A stretch of DNA of 52,764 nt from Mogibacterium sp. (GCA_017404265.1 JAFRCS010000013.1:1-52764); one strand, 5' to 3'; shown: positions 8,912 to 17,871, numbered from the stretch's first letter. The notes: generated from the letters alone by a model not told the origin. Numbers and translations: made by a program.

Positions 8912-8939
8912 TTGACTTTTAATTGCGTGGTGTTAAAAT
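8912..8939 (+). promoter_or_regulatory. Sigma-A-type promoter of gdhA
   Basis: TTGACT (8912-8917), a 16-nt spacer and TAAAAT (8934-8939). This predicts a start near 8946 and a leader of about 55 nt containing the AAGGAGAG ribosome binding site before ATG 9002. Confidence 0.7.
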
Positions 8940-9001
8940 TTAATCACAGGGCGCTTATGCCCGTTATCACATTTGAGTGTTTTATAAGGAGAGTGATACC
9001 A

Positions 9002-10369
9002 ATGGCAAATTATGTAGAAAGAGTCATCGAGCAGTGCAAAAAGAACAATCCTGGCGAGGTTGAATTCCACCAGACAGTAGAAGAGGTTCTTACTTCTCTT
9101 AAGCCGGTTGTTGAGAAGCATCCGGAGTATGAAAAGACTGCACTTCTTGAGAGACTCGTTGAGCCTGAAAGAGGAGTTACTTTCAGAGTAGTATGGGTTG
9201 ACGATGCCGGCAAGGTACAGGTCAACAAGGGCTACAGATATCAGTTCAGCAGCGCAATCGGACCTTACAAGGGCGGACTCAGATTTGCTCCAAACGTATA
9301 TCCTGGAATCATCAAGTTCCTCGGATTCGAGCAGATCTTCAAGAACTCCCTGACAGGTCTCCCAATCGGCGGCGGCAAGGGCGGTTCGGACTTCGATCCA
9401 AACGGCAAGAGCGATGCAGAAGTTATGAGATTCTGCCAGGCATTCATGACAGAGCTCTACAGACACATCGGTGCTAACACAGACGTTCCAGCCGGTGACC
9501 TCGGAGTAGGCGCTAGAGAGATCGGATATCTCTTTGGACAGTACAAGAGAATCGTTGACAAGTATGAAGGCGTTCTCACAGGTAAGGGAATCCCTTATGG
9601 CGGACTTCTCGGAAGAGCTGAGGCTACAGGATTCGGTATCGTATGGTATGCTGAAGAAATGCTGAAGGCAAACGGCGAAGACTTCAAGGGCAAGAACGTT
9701 GCTATCTCCGGCTTCGGTAACGTAGCTTGGGGTACAGCTTGGAAGCTCTGGGAGCTCGGTGCTAAGTGCGTTACAATTTCCGGACCGGATGGATACATCT
9801 ATGATCCAGACGGAATCACAACTCAGGAGAAGGTTGACTACCTCCTCGAGCTCAGAGGATCCGGCAAGAACATCTGCGCACCTTACGCAGAGAAATTCCC
9901 TAACGCTAAGTTCTTCGCAGGCAAGAAGCCATGGGGCGTATTCCAGGATACAGGCTGCAAGATCGACATGTTCATCCCTTGCGCTATGCAGAATGACGTT
10001 CACATGGAGCATGCTAAGCAGATCGTTGAAGGCGGCTGCAAGTTCTATTGCGAAGGCGCTAACATGCCTACAACAAACGATGCTCTCGAGTATCTGATCG
10101 AGAACATGACAGCTGTTGGTCCTGCTAAGGCAGCCAACGCGGGCGGAGTTGCTTGCTCCTGCATCGAGATGGGCCAGAACGCAGGTCACACTGCATTCCA
10201 GCACCAGGCTGTTTATGATCAGCTCCACCAGATCATGAAGAACATCTACAGCGCTTGCGCTAAGGCTGGTGAGACATACTACGGTGACAAGAACGCTCTG
10301 GTACCTGGCGCTAACATCGCCGGATTCGAGAGAGTTGCTAACGCTATGATGGCTCAGGGCCTTGTATAA
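9002..10369 (+). CDS. gdhA: Glutamate dehydrogenase (NADP-type family)
   Basis: A 455-residue hexameric-type GDH that interconverts glutamate with 2-oxoglutarate and ammonia. It shows the substrate-site stretch KGGLRF, the catalytic Lys region GGGKGGSDFDP (Lys about 126), PAGDLGVGAREIGY, and the Rossmann motif GFGNVAWG. The start MANYVERV is chosen because AAGGAGAG lies about 8 nt before ATG 9002; the frame is open further upstream, but that part overlaps the promoter and the palindromic element. Codon choice (mostly AAG, GGC, AAC, GTT) looks like that of a highly expressed gene. It is one of only two plus-strand genes, transcribed alone from its own promoter to its own terminator. In amino-acid fermenters it feeds glutamate breakdown or ammonia assimilation; direction cannot be told. 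Confidence 0.96.
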   Translation: MANYVERVIEQCKKNNPGEVEFHQTVEEVLTSLKPVVEKHPEYEKTALLERLVEPERGVTFRVVWVDDAGKVQVNKGYRYQFSSAIGPYKGGLRFAPNVYPGIIKFLGFEQIFKNSLTGLPIGGGKGGSDFDPNGKSDAEVMRFCQAFMTELYRHIGANTDVPAGDLGVGAREIGYLFGQYKRIVDKYEGVLTGKGIPYGGLLGRAEATGFGIVWYAEEMLKANGEDFKGKNVAISGFGNVAWGTAWKLWELGAKCVTISGPDGYIYDPDGITTQEKVDYLLELRGSGKNICAPYAEKFPNAKFFAGKKPWGVFQDTGCKIDMFIPCAMQNDVHMEHAKQIVEGGCKFYCEGANMPTTNDALEYLIENMTAVGPAKAANAGGVACSCIEMGQNAGHTAFQHQAVYDQLHQIMKNIYSACAKAGETYYGDKNALVPGANIAGFERVANAMMAQGLV

Positions 10370-10401
10370 AGGTGACTCTTTAGGTTAAAAACCTCAAATC
10401 A

Positions 10402-10430
10402 AAAAGAGACCGCTTCGGCGGTCTCTTTTA
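10402..10430. terminator. Bidirectional terminator between gdhA and addA
   Basis: Stem AAAGAGACCGC (10403-10413), UUCG tetraloop, GCGGTCTCTTT (10418-10428), with T-runs on both strands. It serves convergent gdhA (plus) and addA (minus). Confidence 0.92.
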
Positions 10431-10439
10431 TTGTGTTGT

Positions 10440-13400
10440 TTACATGCGGACGGCTTCGGATATGGTGAACAGGTATAGGTAAGCCTCGCTGACTTCCATG
10501 CCCGTGCCCTTCTCTACGGCCTCGCTGTAGAGTTCTATCTGCACTTTGTATTCGTCCCTTATGCGTTCAAGTTCGGCTTCGCGATCCGCGCCCGGCCTTA
10601 TATAGCTCGACTTGTAATCTATGAGTATCATCCTGCCGTCCTCTTCGAAGCAGCAGTCGATGACACCCTGCACCAGCATCTCTTTGCCGTTTCTTGCGGT
10701 CTTAAGCGTAAACGGCTTTTCGCGTTTCAGGCTGCCCCGCCTGCTCGCGGCTAGCGCCCTTTTGCCGAGGTCGCTTTCGAAGAACGCCGCGATATGGCTC
10801 AGATCGAGCGAAGCATATACGTCTTCATCTATAGCGCCCTTCTCTTTAAGGAATGCTGCCCTCTCCGCTATGTAGTCCATATCGGTTGCGCTGCCGGTGA
10901 TTTTCCCGAAGTCGAGGAATTCCATTATGCGGTGATACGCTGTTCCGATGTCTGCCGCGGACGCGCGCTTCTTGCTCTCCGCTCCGTTCCTGATGTTTGT
11001 GACCTCGTCTCCGGACATCACAACGACCTCGCGCTTCTTTGCATTTTCCTCTTCGAGCTCTTCTTTCCGTATGGCGCTGACAGACCACTTGGCCTTCGCG
11101 GTCAGCAGATCCTCATCCGGATATCTGTATCTGAACCTTCTGTCGATCTCATCGTATATCGCCTGCTCCTCAGCGCTGAGAGGCTTATCGAGATACGCTT
11201 CTATGCGTTCGCGCTTTCCGGTCTCCGCGGCAGCTTTTGTGAGTATCAGCGGAGATATGAAGTACCTGTTGAAACCTGTCATCAGGACGCCGTTCATGGC
11301 CCTGAGGTAGCTTCTCGGACGTGTCACAGCCTTGTTCAGGTCTTCCTCATCCTTGCAGCTTCCCACCAGGTACAGCTTGTTGCGCGCTCTTGTCATTGCA
11401 ACGTAGAGCAGCCTCAGTTCCTCTTTGTATTCATCGCGTCTTGACTTCGAATTGATGGCACGCTGTACCAGTGTGGAGCGCCAGAATCTCCGCGCCGGGT
11501 CCACGTATGGCAGTCCGACTCCCACTCCGGAATCGAAGCTGAACTTCTTTTCATTGTTGTCCATTCTGAACGAGCGGCCAAGGTTTCCGACTATAACGAA
11601 CGGGAACTCAAGGCCTTTGCTTTTGTGGATGGTGGAAATGCGCACGACATCATCATCGCTGCCTGCCATTGCCGCCTGCCCGTTGCTGAGTTTCTTGCTC
11701 TTCAGTATCTCAAGGAACGAGATGAACGAGCTGAGGGTCGCTATCGACTCCTTGCTGAACCTGCCCGCTCTGTCAGCGAGCGCGCTTAAGTTGGCCTGCC
11801 TTACGGCTCCGCCAGACATGGCTCCGGCCATCCTGTAGTAACCGGAATCCACCAGCACCTTCCATACAAAGTCTTCAAGCGGCATCATGCGCGATAGCAT
11901 GCGCCATTCGAGAAGCTTCGCCTTCGCGTTCGCAGCCTTTTCCCTTAGAGCTCCTTCCGGTCCCTCTTCCGAGTACCAGTCAAATGCTTCCCAGTACGCA
12001 GGCATCGTCTTACGCTTTTCCTTCATGGACGCGGTATGCTCTATCCTTATCTGCGCCAGATCGGACGGCTCGAATCCGAAGACCTCGGAGTGCAGCACGG
12101 AAATGAGCGGCACGTCCCTCTTCATATTGTCTATGCATGTCAGAAGCGACAGCGCTACACCTATCTCGACCGTATCGAAATAGTCCTCGGTCTCTTCTAT
12201 GTGAGGCTCTATCCCGCGGTCTCTTAAAGCGCGGCTCATGACCTCGCCCCTGTACGCGACGGCCCTTAGCAGTATCACTATGTCGCGGGCCTCGGCCTTT
12301 CTCACTTCGCCTTTGATGCTGTCGTAGAAGTCTGTCCCTATTATGGAAGCTGCCAGCTTTGCGATATACTCGGCCTCGGCTTCCTCCTTTGTTATCTCTT
12401 CTATCTCTTCATCGATGAAGCCTGCCTCGACGGCTTTGGTATCATCCTCAAGAGCTTCCTCAGCCGCTTCTTTCGTATTGCCTTCCTCTGAGAACAGTAT
12501 GTGTACTTCAGGCACAAAATCGTACTCTTCAGGGATATCCTTCAGGCCTTTGCAGAGCATGGCCCGGCTGTCATAGCCTTCCATGATGCGGCTGAAAACG
12601 TGGTTTATGTAATTGATAGTGGCGCCGTTGCTCCTGAAGTTGCTGCCCAGATCGATGGCAGTTCCGTCCGGATCCTCCCCCGACGAAAACTTCGCGTAAA
12701 GCCTTTCGAATATCTCAGGCTCCGCCTGCCTGAACTTATATATGCTCTGCTTGACGTCACCTACCCTGAACACGTTGTCCGGTCTGGCAACGCGGCTAAT
12801 GAGATGTTCCTGTATGTTATTTGTATCCTGGTATTCATCGACAAAGATGAACTTGAAGCGCTTTCTCAGGATCTCCGCCGCCTCGTCATTTTTCAGTATG
12901 CGGACCGCTATATGCTCCATGTCCGAGAAGTCTATCACCCTGTTCTCAAGCTTCTTTGCTTCATATCTTTTCTCGAATTCCTCAAGCATTTTAAGGTAAT
13001 AGACCGTATATCCGTATGTCGCGTTCATCTCCCTAATGCGCGTATCGAAGTCAGGCATCAGGTATCTTTTTCTGAAGTCTTTGATATCTTCTTTCAGACT
13101 GTCATTAAGACCGGATACTTCTGTTTTTATTGTTTCATAGGCTTCCTTCTGATCCTTTTTTGCTCCAAGCCTTGTCGGAGGGATGTTGTCGATTGCGCTG
13201 AATACTTCCGCATCGAGCCTGCCCTCTTTCAGCATTGTGATGATCTCCTGTACGGCAGCCACCTGGAGGGTGAACTTCTCATCGAACATCTCCGGTATGC
13301 CGGCCTGATCCATCATGGCCTGCAGCCTGCGGTAACTGTCCATGACCCTCTCGAAAACGTCAAGCGCGTCTGTCCTCATGATATTCTGCAGCTCCGACCC

Positions 13401-14030
13401 CTCGAAAGTATCCGCTGTCACCTTCAGCTGCTCCGCCCTGCCATATGCCCACTCGAAGTAATCAGGCATGGTCCTCAGCTTTCCATACGCACTCAGAAGG
13501 TCGTCCATGAACTTCTCTTCGGTACGCTCCTCGCTGTACAGTCTCAGGAACGCCCTGAAACTGCCTCCCTCGATAAGGTCGTCGCTGGCAAAGCCATCAT
13601 CCATCATTTCGCTCACGGCCTCGCGCCTCAGAAGCTCGCACTGGATATCATCCGCGACCGTGAAGTTAGGTTCCATGTCTATCTCATGGAAGAATTCCTT
13701 TATGACACGCAGGGCAAAACTGTCGATGGTCGATATATACGCCCGGTACAGCCTGCCAAGCTGATCCTTCATGCGCGAAGCTTCTTCAGGATGATCAGCC
13801 ATCCTCTTTCTTATGGCAGATGAAAGCCTCAGCCTCATCTCTGATGCGGCGGCGTTCGTAAATGTAACAACAAGAAGATCATCCACGTTGGCCTTGCCCT
13901 CGAGGATGATCCTTATGATGCGCTCAATAAGCACCGAGGTCTTTCCGGACCCCGCCGCCGCGGATACGAGCACCGACTTGTCTATGGTCTCAATAGCCTT
14001 AAGTTGTTCGTCTGTAAATTCTTTCGCCAT
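10440..14030 (-). CDS. addA: ATP-dependent helicase/nuclease subunit A (AddA)
   Basis: A 1196-residue protein of the AddAB double-strand-break processing complex, the Firmicutes counterpart of RecBCD. The N-terminal UvrD-type helicase has Walker A SAAAGSGKTSVLIERI (about 18-33), Walker B VDEYQDTN, and late motifs RISTIHKSKGLEFPFVIVGN and LLYVAMTRARNKLY. The C-terminal RecB-family nuclease has VQGVIDCCFEEDG then ILIDYKSS, the metal-binding Asp and DYK signature. Length is normal. Its partner addB, which usually lies just upstream, is not here; gpmI is, behind a terminator. The start ATG lacks a Shine-Dalgarno but has a well-formed promoter 6 nt away. Confidence 0.93.
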   Translation of the reverse strand: MAKEFTDEQLKAIETIDKSVLVSAAAGSGKTSVLIERIIRIILEGKANVDDLLVVTFTNAAASEMRLRLSSAIRKRMADHPEEASRMKDQLGRLYRAYISTIDSFALRVIKEFFHEIDMEPNFTVADDIQCELLRREAVSEMMDDGFASDDLIEGGSFRAFLRLYSEERTEEKFMDDLLSAYGKLRTMPDYFEWAYGRAEQLKVTADTFEGSELQNIMRTDALDVFERVMDSYRRLQAMMDQAGIPEMFDEKFTLQVAAVQEIITMLKEGRLDAEVFSAIDNIPPTRLGAKKDQKEAYETIKTEVSGLNDSLKEDIKDFRKRYLMPDFDTRIREMNATYGYTVYYLKMLEEFEKRYEAKKLENRVIDFSDMEHIAVRILKNDEAAEILRKRFKFIFVDEYQDTNNIQEHLISRVARPDNVFRVGDVKQSIYKFRQAEPEIFERLYAKFSSGEDPDGTAIDLGSNFRSNGATINYINHVFSRIMEGYDSRAMLCKGLKDIPEEYDFVPEVHILFSEEGNTKEAAEEALEDDTKAVEAGFIDEEIEEITKEEAEAEYIAKLAASIIGTDFYDSIKGEVRKAEARDIVILLRAVAYRGEVMSRALRDRGIEPHIEETEDYFDTVEIGVALSLLTCIDNMKRDVPLISVLHSEVFGFEPSDLAQIRIEHTASMKEKRKTMPAYWEAFDWYSEEGPEGALREKAANAKAKLLEWRMLSRMMPLEDFVWKVLVDSGYYRMAGAMSGGAVRQANLSALADRAGRFSKESIATLSSFISFLEILKSKKLSNGQAAMAGSDDDVVRISTIHKSKGLEFPFVIVGNLGRSFRMDNNEKKFSFDSGVGVGLPYVDPARRFWRSTLVQRAINSKSRRDEYKEELRLLYVAMTRARNKLYLVGSCKDEEDLNKAVTRPRSYLRAMNGVLMTGFNRYFISPLILTKAAAETGKRERIEAYLDKPLSAEEQAIYDEIDRRFRYRYPDEDLLTAKAKWSVSAIRKEELEEENAKKREVVVMSGDEVTNIRNGAESKKRASAADIGTAYHRIMEFLDFGKITGSATDMDYIAERAAFLKEKGAIDEDVYASLDLSHIAAFFESDLGKRALAASRRGSLKREKPFTLKTARNGKEMLVQGVIDCCFEEDGRMILIDYKSSYIRPGADREAELERIRDEYKVQIELYSEAVEKGTGMEVSEAYLYLFTISEAVRM

Positions 14031-14036
14031 GTTTAT

Positions 14037-14065
14037 ATTTTAGCTGTCATTCCTAGCCATAGCAA
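14037..14065 (-). promoter_or_regulatory. addA promoter, predicted leaderless start
   Basis: On minus: TTGCTA (14060-14065), a 17-nt spacer, TAAAAT (14037-14042), then only 6 nt to the addA ATG at 14030. Initiation at normal distance falls on or next to the A of the ATG. The -35 begins directly where the gpmI terminator T-run ends. Confidence 0.6.
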
Positions 14066-14099
14066 TAAAAAGTGACACAGGATCAGGTCCTGTGTCACT
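14066..14099 (-). terminator. gpmI terminator
   Basis: Perfect 12-bp stem AGTGACACAGGA (14071-14082) / TCCTGTGTCACT (14088-14099), 5-nt loop, followed on minus by TTTTATTG. Confidence 0.93.
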
Positions 14100-14121
14100 G
14101 TAAGTCCTATTTTTGGTACTG

Positions 14122-15636
14122 TTATACCAGCACGTTTCCTTCCATGCCCTCCGGCACATCCAGTCCCATGAGCGTCAGCAGTGTAGGCGCGATGTCTGCC
14201 AGCTTGCCCGATGTCGCCGCGAACGATACCGGCTCCTTGCAGATATGTACGAGCGGAACCTTTGCAGTAGAGTGCTTTGTGACAGGCTCGCCCTTCTCGT
14301 CCAGCATGGTATCCGCGTTGCCGTGGTCTGCTGTCAGGAGGATCTGTCCGTCCTTCTCGAATATCGCGTCGCGGATCTGTCCGATAAGTCCGTCGAGAGC
14401 CTCTATGGCTTTTACGGCTGCTTCGAACACTCCTGTGTGTCCGACCATGTCAGGGTTTGCGAAGTTAAGGACGATCAGATCATACTTATCTTCTTTGATC
14501 TTTTCGATGACCGTGGCCGCTACCTCAGGCGCGCTCATCTCAGGCTGCAGGTCGTATGTCGCGACCTTTGGCGACGGGATGAGTATCCTGTCTTCGTTCT
14601 TGTTCGGCTCCTCGACGCCGCCGTTGAAGAAGAACGTGACATGCGCGTACTTCTCTGTCTCAGCGATCCTGAGCTGTCTCAGTCCGAGATCAGCTATGGT
14701 CTTTCCGAGAGTCGGGTCTACGTCCTGAGGCGGGAATGCCACCAGTACGTTTGGCATCGTTGCGTCGTACTCAGCCATGCAGACGTAAGTGAGGTCCTTA
14801 GGAGCGGACTTTCTCTCGAAACCGTCAAATTCAGGATCTACCAGAGCGCGTGTGATCTCTCTTGCCCTGTCAGGTCTGAAGTTGATGAAGATCACGGAGT
14901 CGCCGTCCTTGATAGGAACAGGGTTTATCACTGTCGGCTGAACAAACTCGTCCACTTCGTCCTTGGCGTAGGAGTTGTCCATGCACTCCTGAGCGCTTGA
15001 AGCCATGAGTCCCTCGCTGAGAGTGAGCGCGTCATAAGCTCTTACGAGACGCTCCCACCTCTTGTCTCTGTCCATTGCATAGAATCTGCCCGAGATGACG
15101 CCGATGCGTCCGGCGTCGTTATCATTCAGATATTCCTCGAGAGGTCCGAGCCATGTCATGGCGCTCTTTGGCGGAACGTCTCTTCCGTCAAGGAAGCAGT
15201 GGACCGCAACGTCCTTTACTCCGCACTTCTTAGCCATGTTGATCGTAGCCATGAGGTGCTTCATGTGGCTGTGCACGCCGCCGTCAGAAACGAGTCCCAT
15301 GATGTGGAGAGTGTGTCCCTCAGCCGCGTTCTTCATTGCAGCATTCAGGGCCTCATTCTCAAAAAACTCTCCGGAATCAATGGATCTTGATATCTTGAGG
15401 AGGTTCTGATAGATGACGCTTCCGGCGCCTATGTTGAGGTGTCCTACCTCTGAGTTGCCCATCTGTCCGGCAGGGAGTCCTACAGGCTCGCCGCTCGCGT
15501 AGATAGTGATGAACGGATAGTTGTCGAAGATCTCGTCGAGAACAGGCGTCCTCGCTTTCATTATGGCGTTGCCGTAAAATTCTTCTCTGTAGCCGAATCC
15601 GTCAAGGATCATCAGCATCGTAGGTCTGTGTTTCAT
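14122..15636 (-). CDS. gpmI: 2,3-bisphosphoglycerate-independent phosphoglycerate mutase
   Basis: A 504-residue Mn2+-dependent glycolytic enzyme that converts 3-phosphoglycerate to 2-phosphoglycerate through a phosphoserine. The nucleophile Ser is in QMGNSEVGHLNIGAG (about residue 63). Metal-site stretches are LMILDGFGYR at the N-terminus, NFANPDMVGHTG and LTADHGNADTM. Length is normal. Its ATG overlaps the rpoZ stop (TAATG), so it is the last gene of the gmk-rpoZ-gpmI unit and ends at a strong terminator. Confidence 0.97.
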   Translation of the reverse strand: MKHRPTMLMILDGFGYREEFYGNAIMKARTPVLDEIFDNYPFITIYASGEPVGLPAGQMGNSEVGHLNIGAGSVIYQNLLKISRSIDSGEFFENEALNAAMKNAAEGHTLHIMGLVSDGGVHSHMKHLMATINMAKKCGVKDVAVHCFLDGRDVPPKSAMTWLGPLEEYLNDNDAGRIGVISGRFYAMDRDKRWERLVRAYDALTLSEGLMASSAQECMDNSYAKDEVDEFVQPTVINPVPIKDGDSVIFINFRPDRAREITRALVDPEFDGFERKSAPKDLTYVCMAEYDATMPNVLVAFPPQDVDPTLGKTIADLGLRQLRIAETEKYAHVTFFFNGGVEEPNKNEDRILIPSPKVATYDLQPEMSAPEVAATVIEKIKEDKYDLIVLNFANPDMVGHTGVFEAAVKAIEALDGLIGQIRDAIFEKDGQILLTADHGNADTMLDEKGEPVTKHSTAKVPLVHICKEPVSFAATSGKLADIAPTLLTLMGLDVPEGMEGNVLV

Positions 15637-15845
15637 TACGCTTCCCCTTCTTCTTTAACGGCGGCAGTGATCATGTCAGCCGCTATCTCCTTTGCTGCCT
15701 GGCTTACAGGTCTCTCGCTCACTTCTTCGGTAAGAGGTCTCTTGCCGTCGACAATGTCTCTGGCTCTCTTTGATGTGAGGATGACCAGCGAGTATCTGCT
15801 TGTTGTCTTTTCTCTGAGTTTGTTGATCGATGGATAAAGAAGCAT
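15636..15845 (-). CDS. rpoZ: RNA polymerase omega subunit
   Basis: A 69-residue protein, MLLYPSINKL then SRYSLVILTSKRARDIVDG, which is the conserved omega core that cradles the beta-prime C-terminus and helps polymerase assembly. The start is preceded by AAAGGGG. The position after gmk is the standard Firmicutes order. The stop overlaps the gpmI start by one base. A slightly long acidic C-terminal tail is normal. Confidence 0.92.
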   Translation of the reverse strand: MLLYPSINKLREKTTSRYSLVILTSKRARDIVDGKRPLTEEVSERPVSQAAKEIAADMITAAVKEEGEA

Positions 15846-15865
15846 TGTGTTTCCCCTTTCGGTAG

Positions 15866-16483
15866 TTATTTTGACTCTTTTTCGTATTCTCTTATGATGG
15901 ATCTGACCGCCTCAGGCACGCGGGCTGATTCCGCTGCGATTATGCTGCGCGCCAGATCGACTGCTTCGTCTATATCTTCATTGACTATGTAATAGTCGTA
16001 TTCGCCTATCAGTCTGATCTCGTTGAGGGCCTGTCCGAGCCGCTTTTCCACTTTCGCGGCATCCTCTGTGCCTCTGCCAATGAGTCTCTTTCTGAGTTCC
16101 GCGAGACTTGGCGGAAGGATGAAAATGAGTATGGCCTCCGGCATCGCCTTCTTGACCTGCAGGCCTCCCTGCACGTCTATGTCGAGGATCACGTTGTAGC
16201 CCCTGTCAAGGCGGCTTATCACCATGTCCTTAGGCGTTCCGTAGAGGTTGTCGAATACAGTAGCGTGCTCAAGGAAATTGCCCGCCTCTATATTGGTCAG
16301 GAACTCATCCCTCGATACGAAATAGTACTCTCTGCCGTGGACCTCTCCCTCACGCGGAGCGCGTGTCGTCATCGACACCGAGAATTCGTTCCGGATGTCC
16401 TTTAGGAGCTCTTTGCACACAGTACCCTTGCCCGTTCCGGACGGTCCGGATATGACGAATAATCTTCCTCTTTTACGGCTCAT
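15866..16483 (-). CDS. gmk: Guanylate kinase
   Basis: A 205-residue kinase that phosphorylates GMP to GDP using ATP. The P-loop is ISGPSGTGKGTVCKELL (about 11-27). The GMP-binding region contains SMTTRAPREGEVHGREYYFV and the LDIDVQGG motif. The start follows GGGAGG. In most Firmicutes the order is yicC-(remA)-gmk-rpoZ. Here a symporter gene and a palindromic element sit between yicC and gmk, which is unusual. Confidence 0.96.
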   Translation of the reverse strand: MSRKRGRLFVISGPSGTGKGTVCKELLKDIRNEFSVSMTTRAPREGEVHGREYYFVSRDEFLTNIEAGNFLEHATVFDNLYGTPKDMVISRLDRGYNVILDIDVQGGLQVKKAMPEAILIFILPPSLAELRKRLIGRGTEDAAKVEKRLGQALNEIRLIGEYDYYIVNEDIDEAVDLARSIIAAESARVPEAVRSIIREYEKESK

Positions 16484-16500
16484 ATGTACCTCCCGTCAAT

Positions 16501-17721
16501 CTATGATTTTAGCACATTAGCCTCTGATTTCGCAATTATCAGATTGGCCGCGATGTCACCTTCCACGTTTATTGTGGTAAATGCCATGTCGAGCAGCCTG
16601 TAGAACGCGGCTACAGGTCCTATAAGATCGATCGGCAGTCCGAAAATGGTGAGGAACGATGTCATCAGTACTATCCCACCTCCCGGAATTCCCGGCGCGG
16701 CCATGTTCAGGAGCGCCGCCACAAGTGCCATCGCCGCAAGCTGCGCAAACGGCAGGCCCAGCGAGTAGAATTCATCCACAAAGAACGCCAGGCAGCAGAA
16801 CGAGCAGGCTCCTCCGCACATGTTTATGGTACAGCCGAGCGGCAGTATGAAACTGCTTATATCCTCGGGCGCTCCCAGGTCTTTTGTGCAGACCCTGATG
16901 GTGGTCGGGAGCGTCGCCGCCGAGCTTGTTGTGGAAATGGTCATGAGCGCCACCCTGCCGCAGGCCCTGAGATAGGTCTTCAGATCTGTTTCAGTGTAAA
17001 AAATCACCGGCAGCATGAACACTATGATGAATACAGCTATGCAGGCCAGCCAGCAGCACAGTATGTACTTGCCTATCGCCATGAAGAGTCCCGCTCCGTA
17101 CTCCGCTATGGAGAAGGCTATAAGGGACATGACGCCTATAGGCGATGTCTCCATTATCACGGAGAGTATGCGGAACACTATGTCTGAAAGGCGGTTGATG
17201 AAATCCCTTACCGGCTCTGCCTTCTCGCCCATCCTGACTATAACTACGGCAAGTATGATCGCCAGTATGATGGTCACGAGTATGTTTTTTGACGAGAATA
17301 TGTCCTCCAGGCTGCCTGGGAAAAGCTGCCTCAGCACGTCTGCCGCGCTCAGCTTTCCGGCTATAGTCCCTTCATATACCGGCTGGTTCTCAAAGACGAT
17401 GCCCTGCCCCGGGCGTATGCTCGTCGCTACCACGGACGATACCGCGAAAGATGCCATAAACATCACGAAGAACAGCACTACCGTCTTGACAGCGACCCTC
17501 CTAAGGGACTTTATATTGGCCGAGTTGATGATGCCTGTCATTACCGCGCATACCAGCACCGGGAGCACCATGAACTTGATCAGCCTGAGGTAGATGTCGC
17601 CAACGATCCTGGTCGAGATCGAGAATCCCGGGGCAAAAAGGCCAAGCAAAATGCCGATCGCAAAGCCGATCGCGATCCGCGCAAACAGATTCTCTTTTTT
17701 CAAGACCCAACTATTCCCCAT
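16501..17721 (-). CDS. Dicarboxylate/amino acid:cation symporter (DAACS family)
   Basis: A 406-residue membrane protein of the GltP/GltT/DctA family, which import glutamate, aspartate or C4-dicarboxylates with Na+ or H+. Family marks are the Ser/Thr-rich re-entrant loop STTSSAATLPTTIRVC, LPLGCTINMCGGA, and the second loop around PGIPGGGIVL. The frame is open to 17817, but that part lies in the palindromic repeat, so I chose ATG 17721. A TTG at 17703 with GGGG upstream is also possible and gives the more typical start KKENLFARIAIGF. No good Shine-Dalgarno supports 17721. The gene lies between yicC and gmk, normally near neighbours, so it looks like a later insertion. Substrate not decided. Confidence 0.9.
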   Translation of the reverse strand: MGNSWVLKKENLFARIAIGFAIGILLGLFAPGFSISTRIVGDIYLRLIKFMVLPVLVCAVMTGIINSANIKSLRRVAVKTVVLFFVMFMASFAVSSVVATSIRPGQGIVFENQPVYEGTIAGKLSAADVLRQLFPGSLEDIFSSKNILVTIILAIILAVVIVRMGEKAEPVRDFINRLSDIVFRILSVIMETSPIGVMSLIAFSIAEYGAGLFMAIGKYILCCWLACIAVFIIVFMLPVIFYTETDLKTYLRACGRVALMTISTTSSAATLPTTIRVCTKDLGAPEDISSFILPLGCTINMCGGACSFCCLAFFVDEFYSLGLPFAQLAAMALVAALLNMAAPGIPGGGIVLMTSFLTIFGLPIDLIGPVAAFYRLLDMAFTTINVEGDIAANLIIAKSEANVLKS

Positions 17722-17730
17722 TAATGCAAT

Positions 17731-17869
17731 AAATCGGTTACTGACCCTGCCGGGCACGCTCTCGCTGACGTTCGGACACAGCGGTACTAAACTCTGACTT
17801 CGCCTTAGGCTCGTCAATCGTTAAGTGCCGGCGTCCTCAAGTCACCCGCCCAGGGTTAGTAACCGATTT
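17731..17869 (-). repeat. Structured palindromic element, copy 2
   Basis: On minus the core (17838 down to 17749) matches the core at 8777-8866 with 75 of 90 identical bases and no gap. The outer arms are unrelated in sequence to those of copy 1 but again pair with each other: AAATCGGTTACT (17858-17869, minus) with AGTAACCGATTT (17731-17742, minus), extended by ACCCT/AGGGT. It fills the whole gap between the yicC stop and the symporter start. Changes between copies keep pairing (G-C to G-U in the GGACGC stem; G-C to A-U at core positions 18/48). Confidence 0.75.
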
Positions 17870-17871
17870 TT

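Noticed and set aside
8858..9001. N-terminal extension of the gdhA frame
   Set aside because: Overlaps the repeat, the promoter and the ribosome binding site; GDH starts at MANYVERV.
8933..10228. 431-codon open frame on minus, opposite gdhA
   Set aside because: Antisense shadow of a highly biased, well-expressed gene; Ser/Leu/Cys-rich and without start signals.
12501..13823. 440-codon open frame on plus, opposite addA
   Set aside because: Antisense to addA helicase motifs; no ribosome binding site and no known domain.
17722..17817. N-terminal extension of the symporter frame
   Set aside because: This part translates the palindromic repeat itself, has no family similarity, and DAACS proteins start close to the KKENLFARI stretch.
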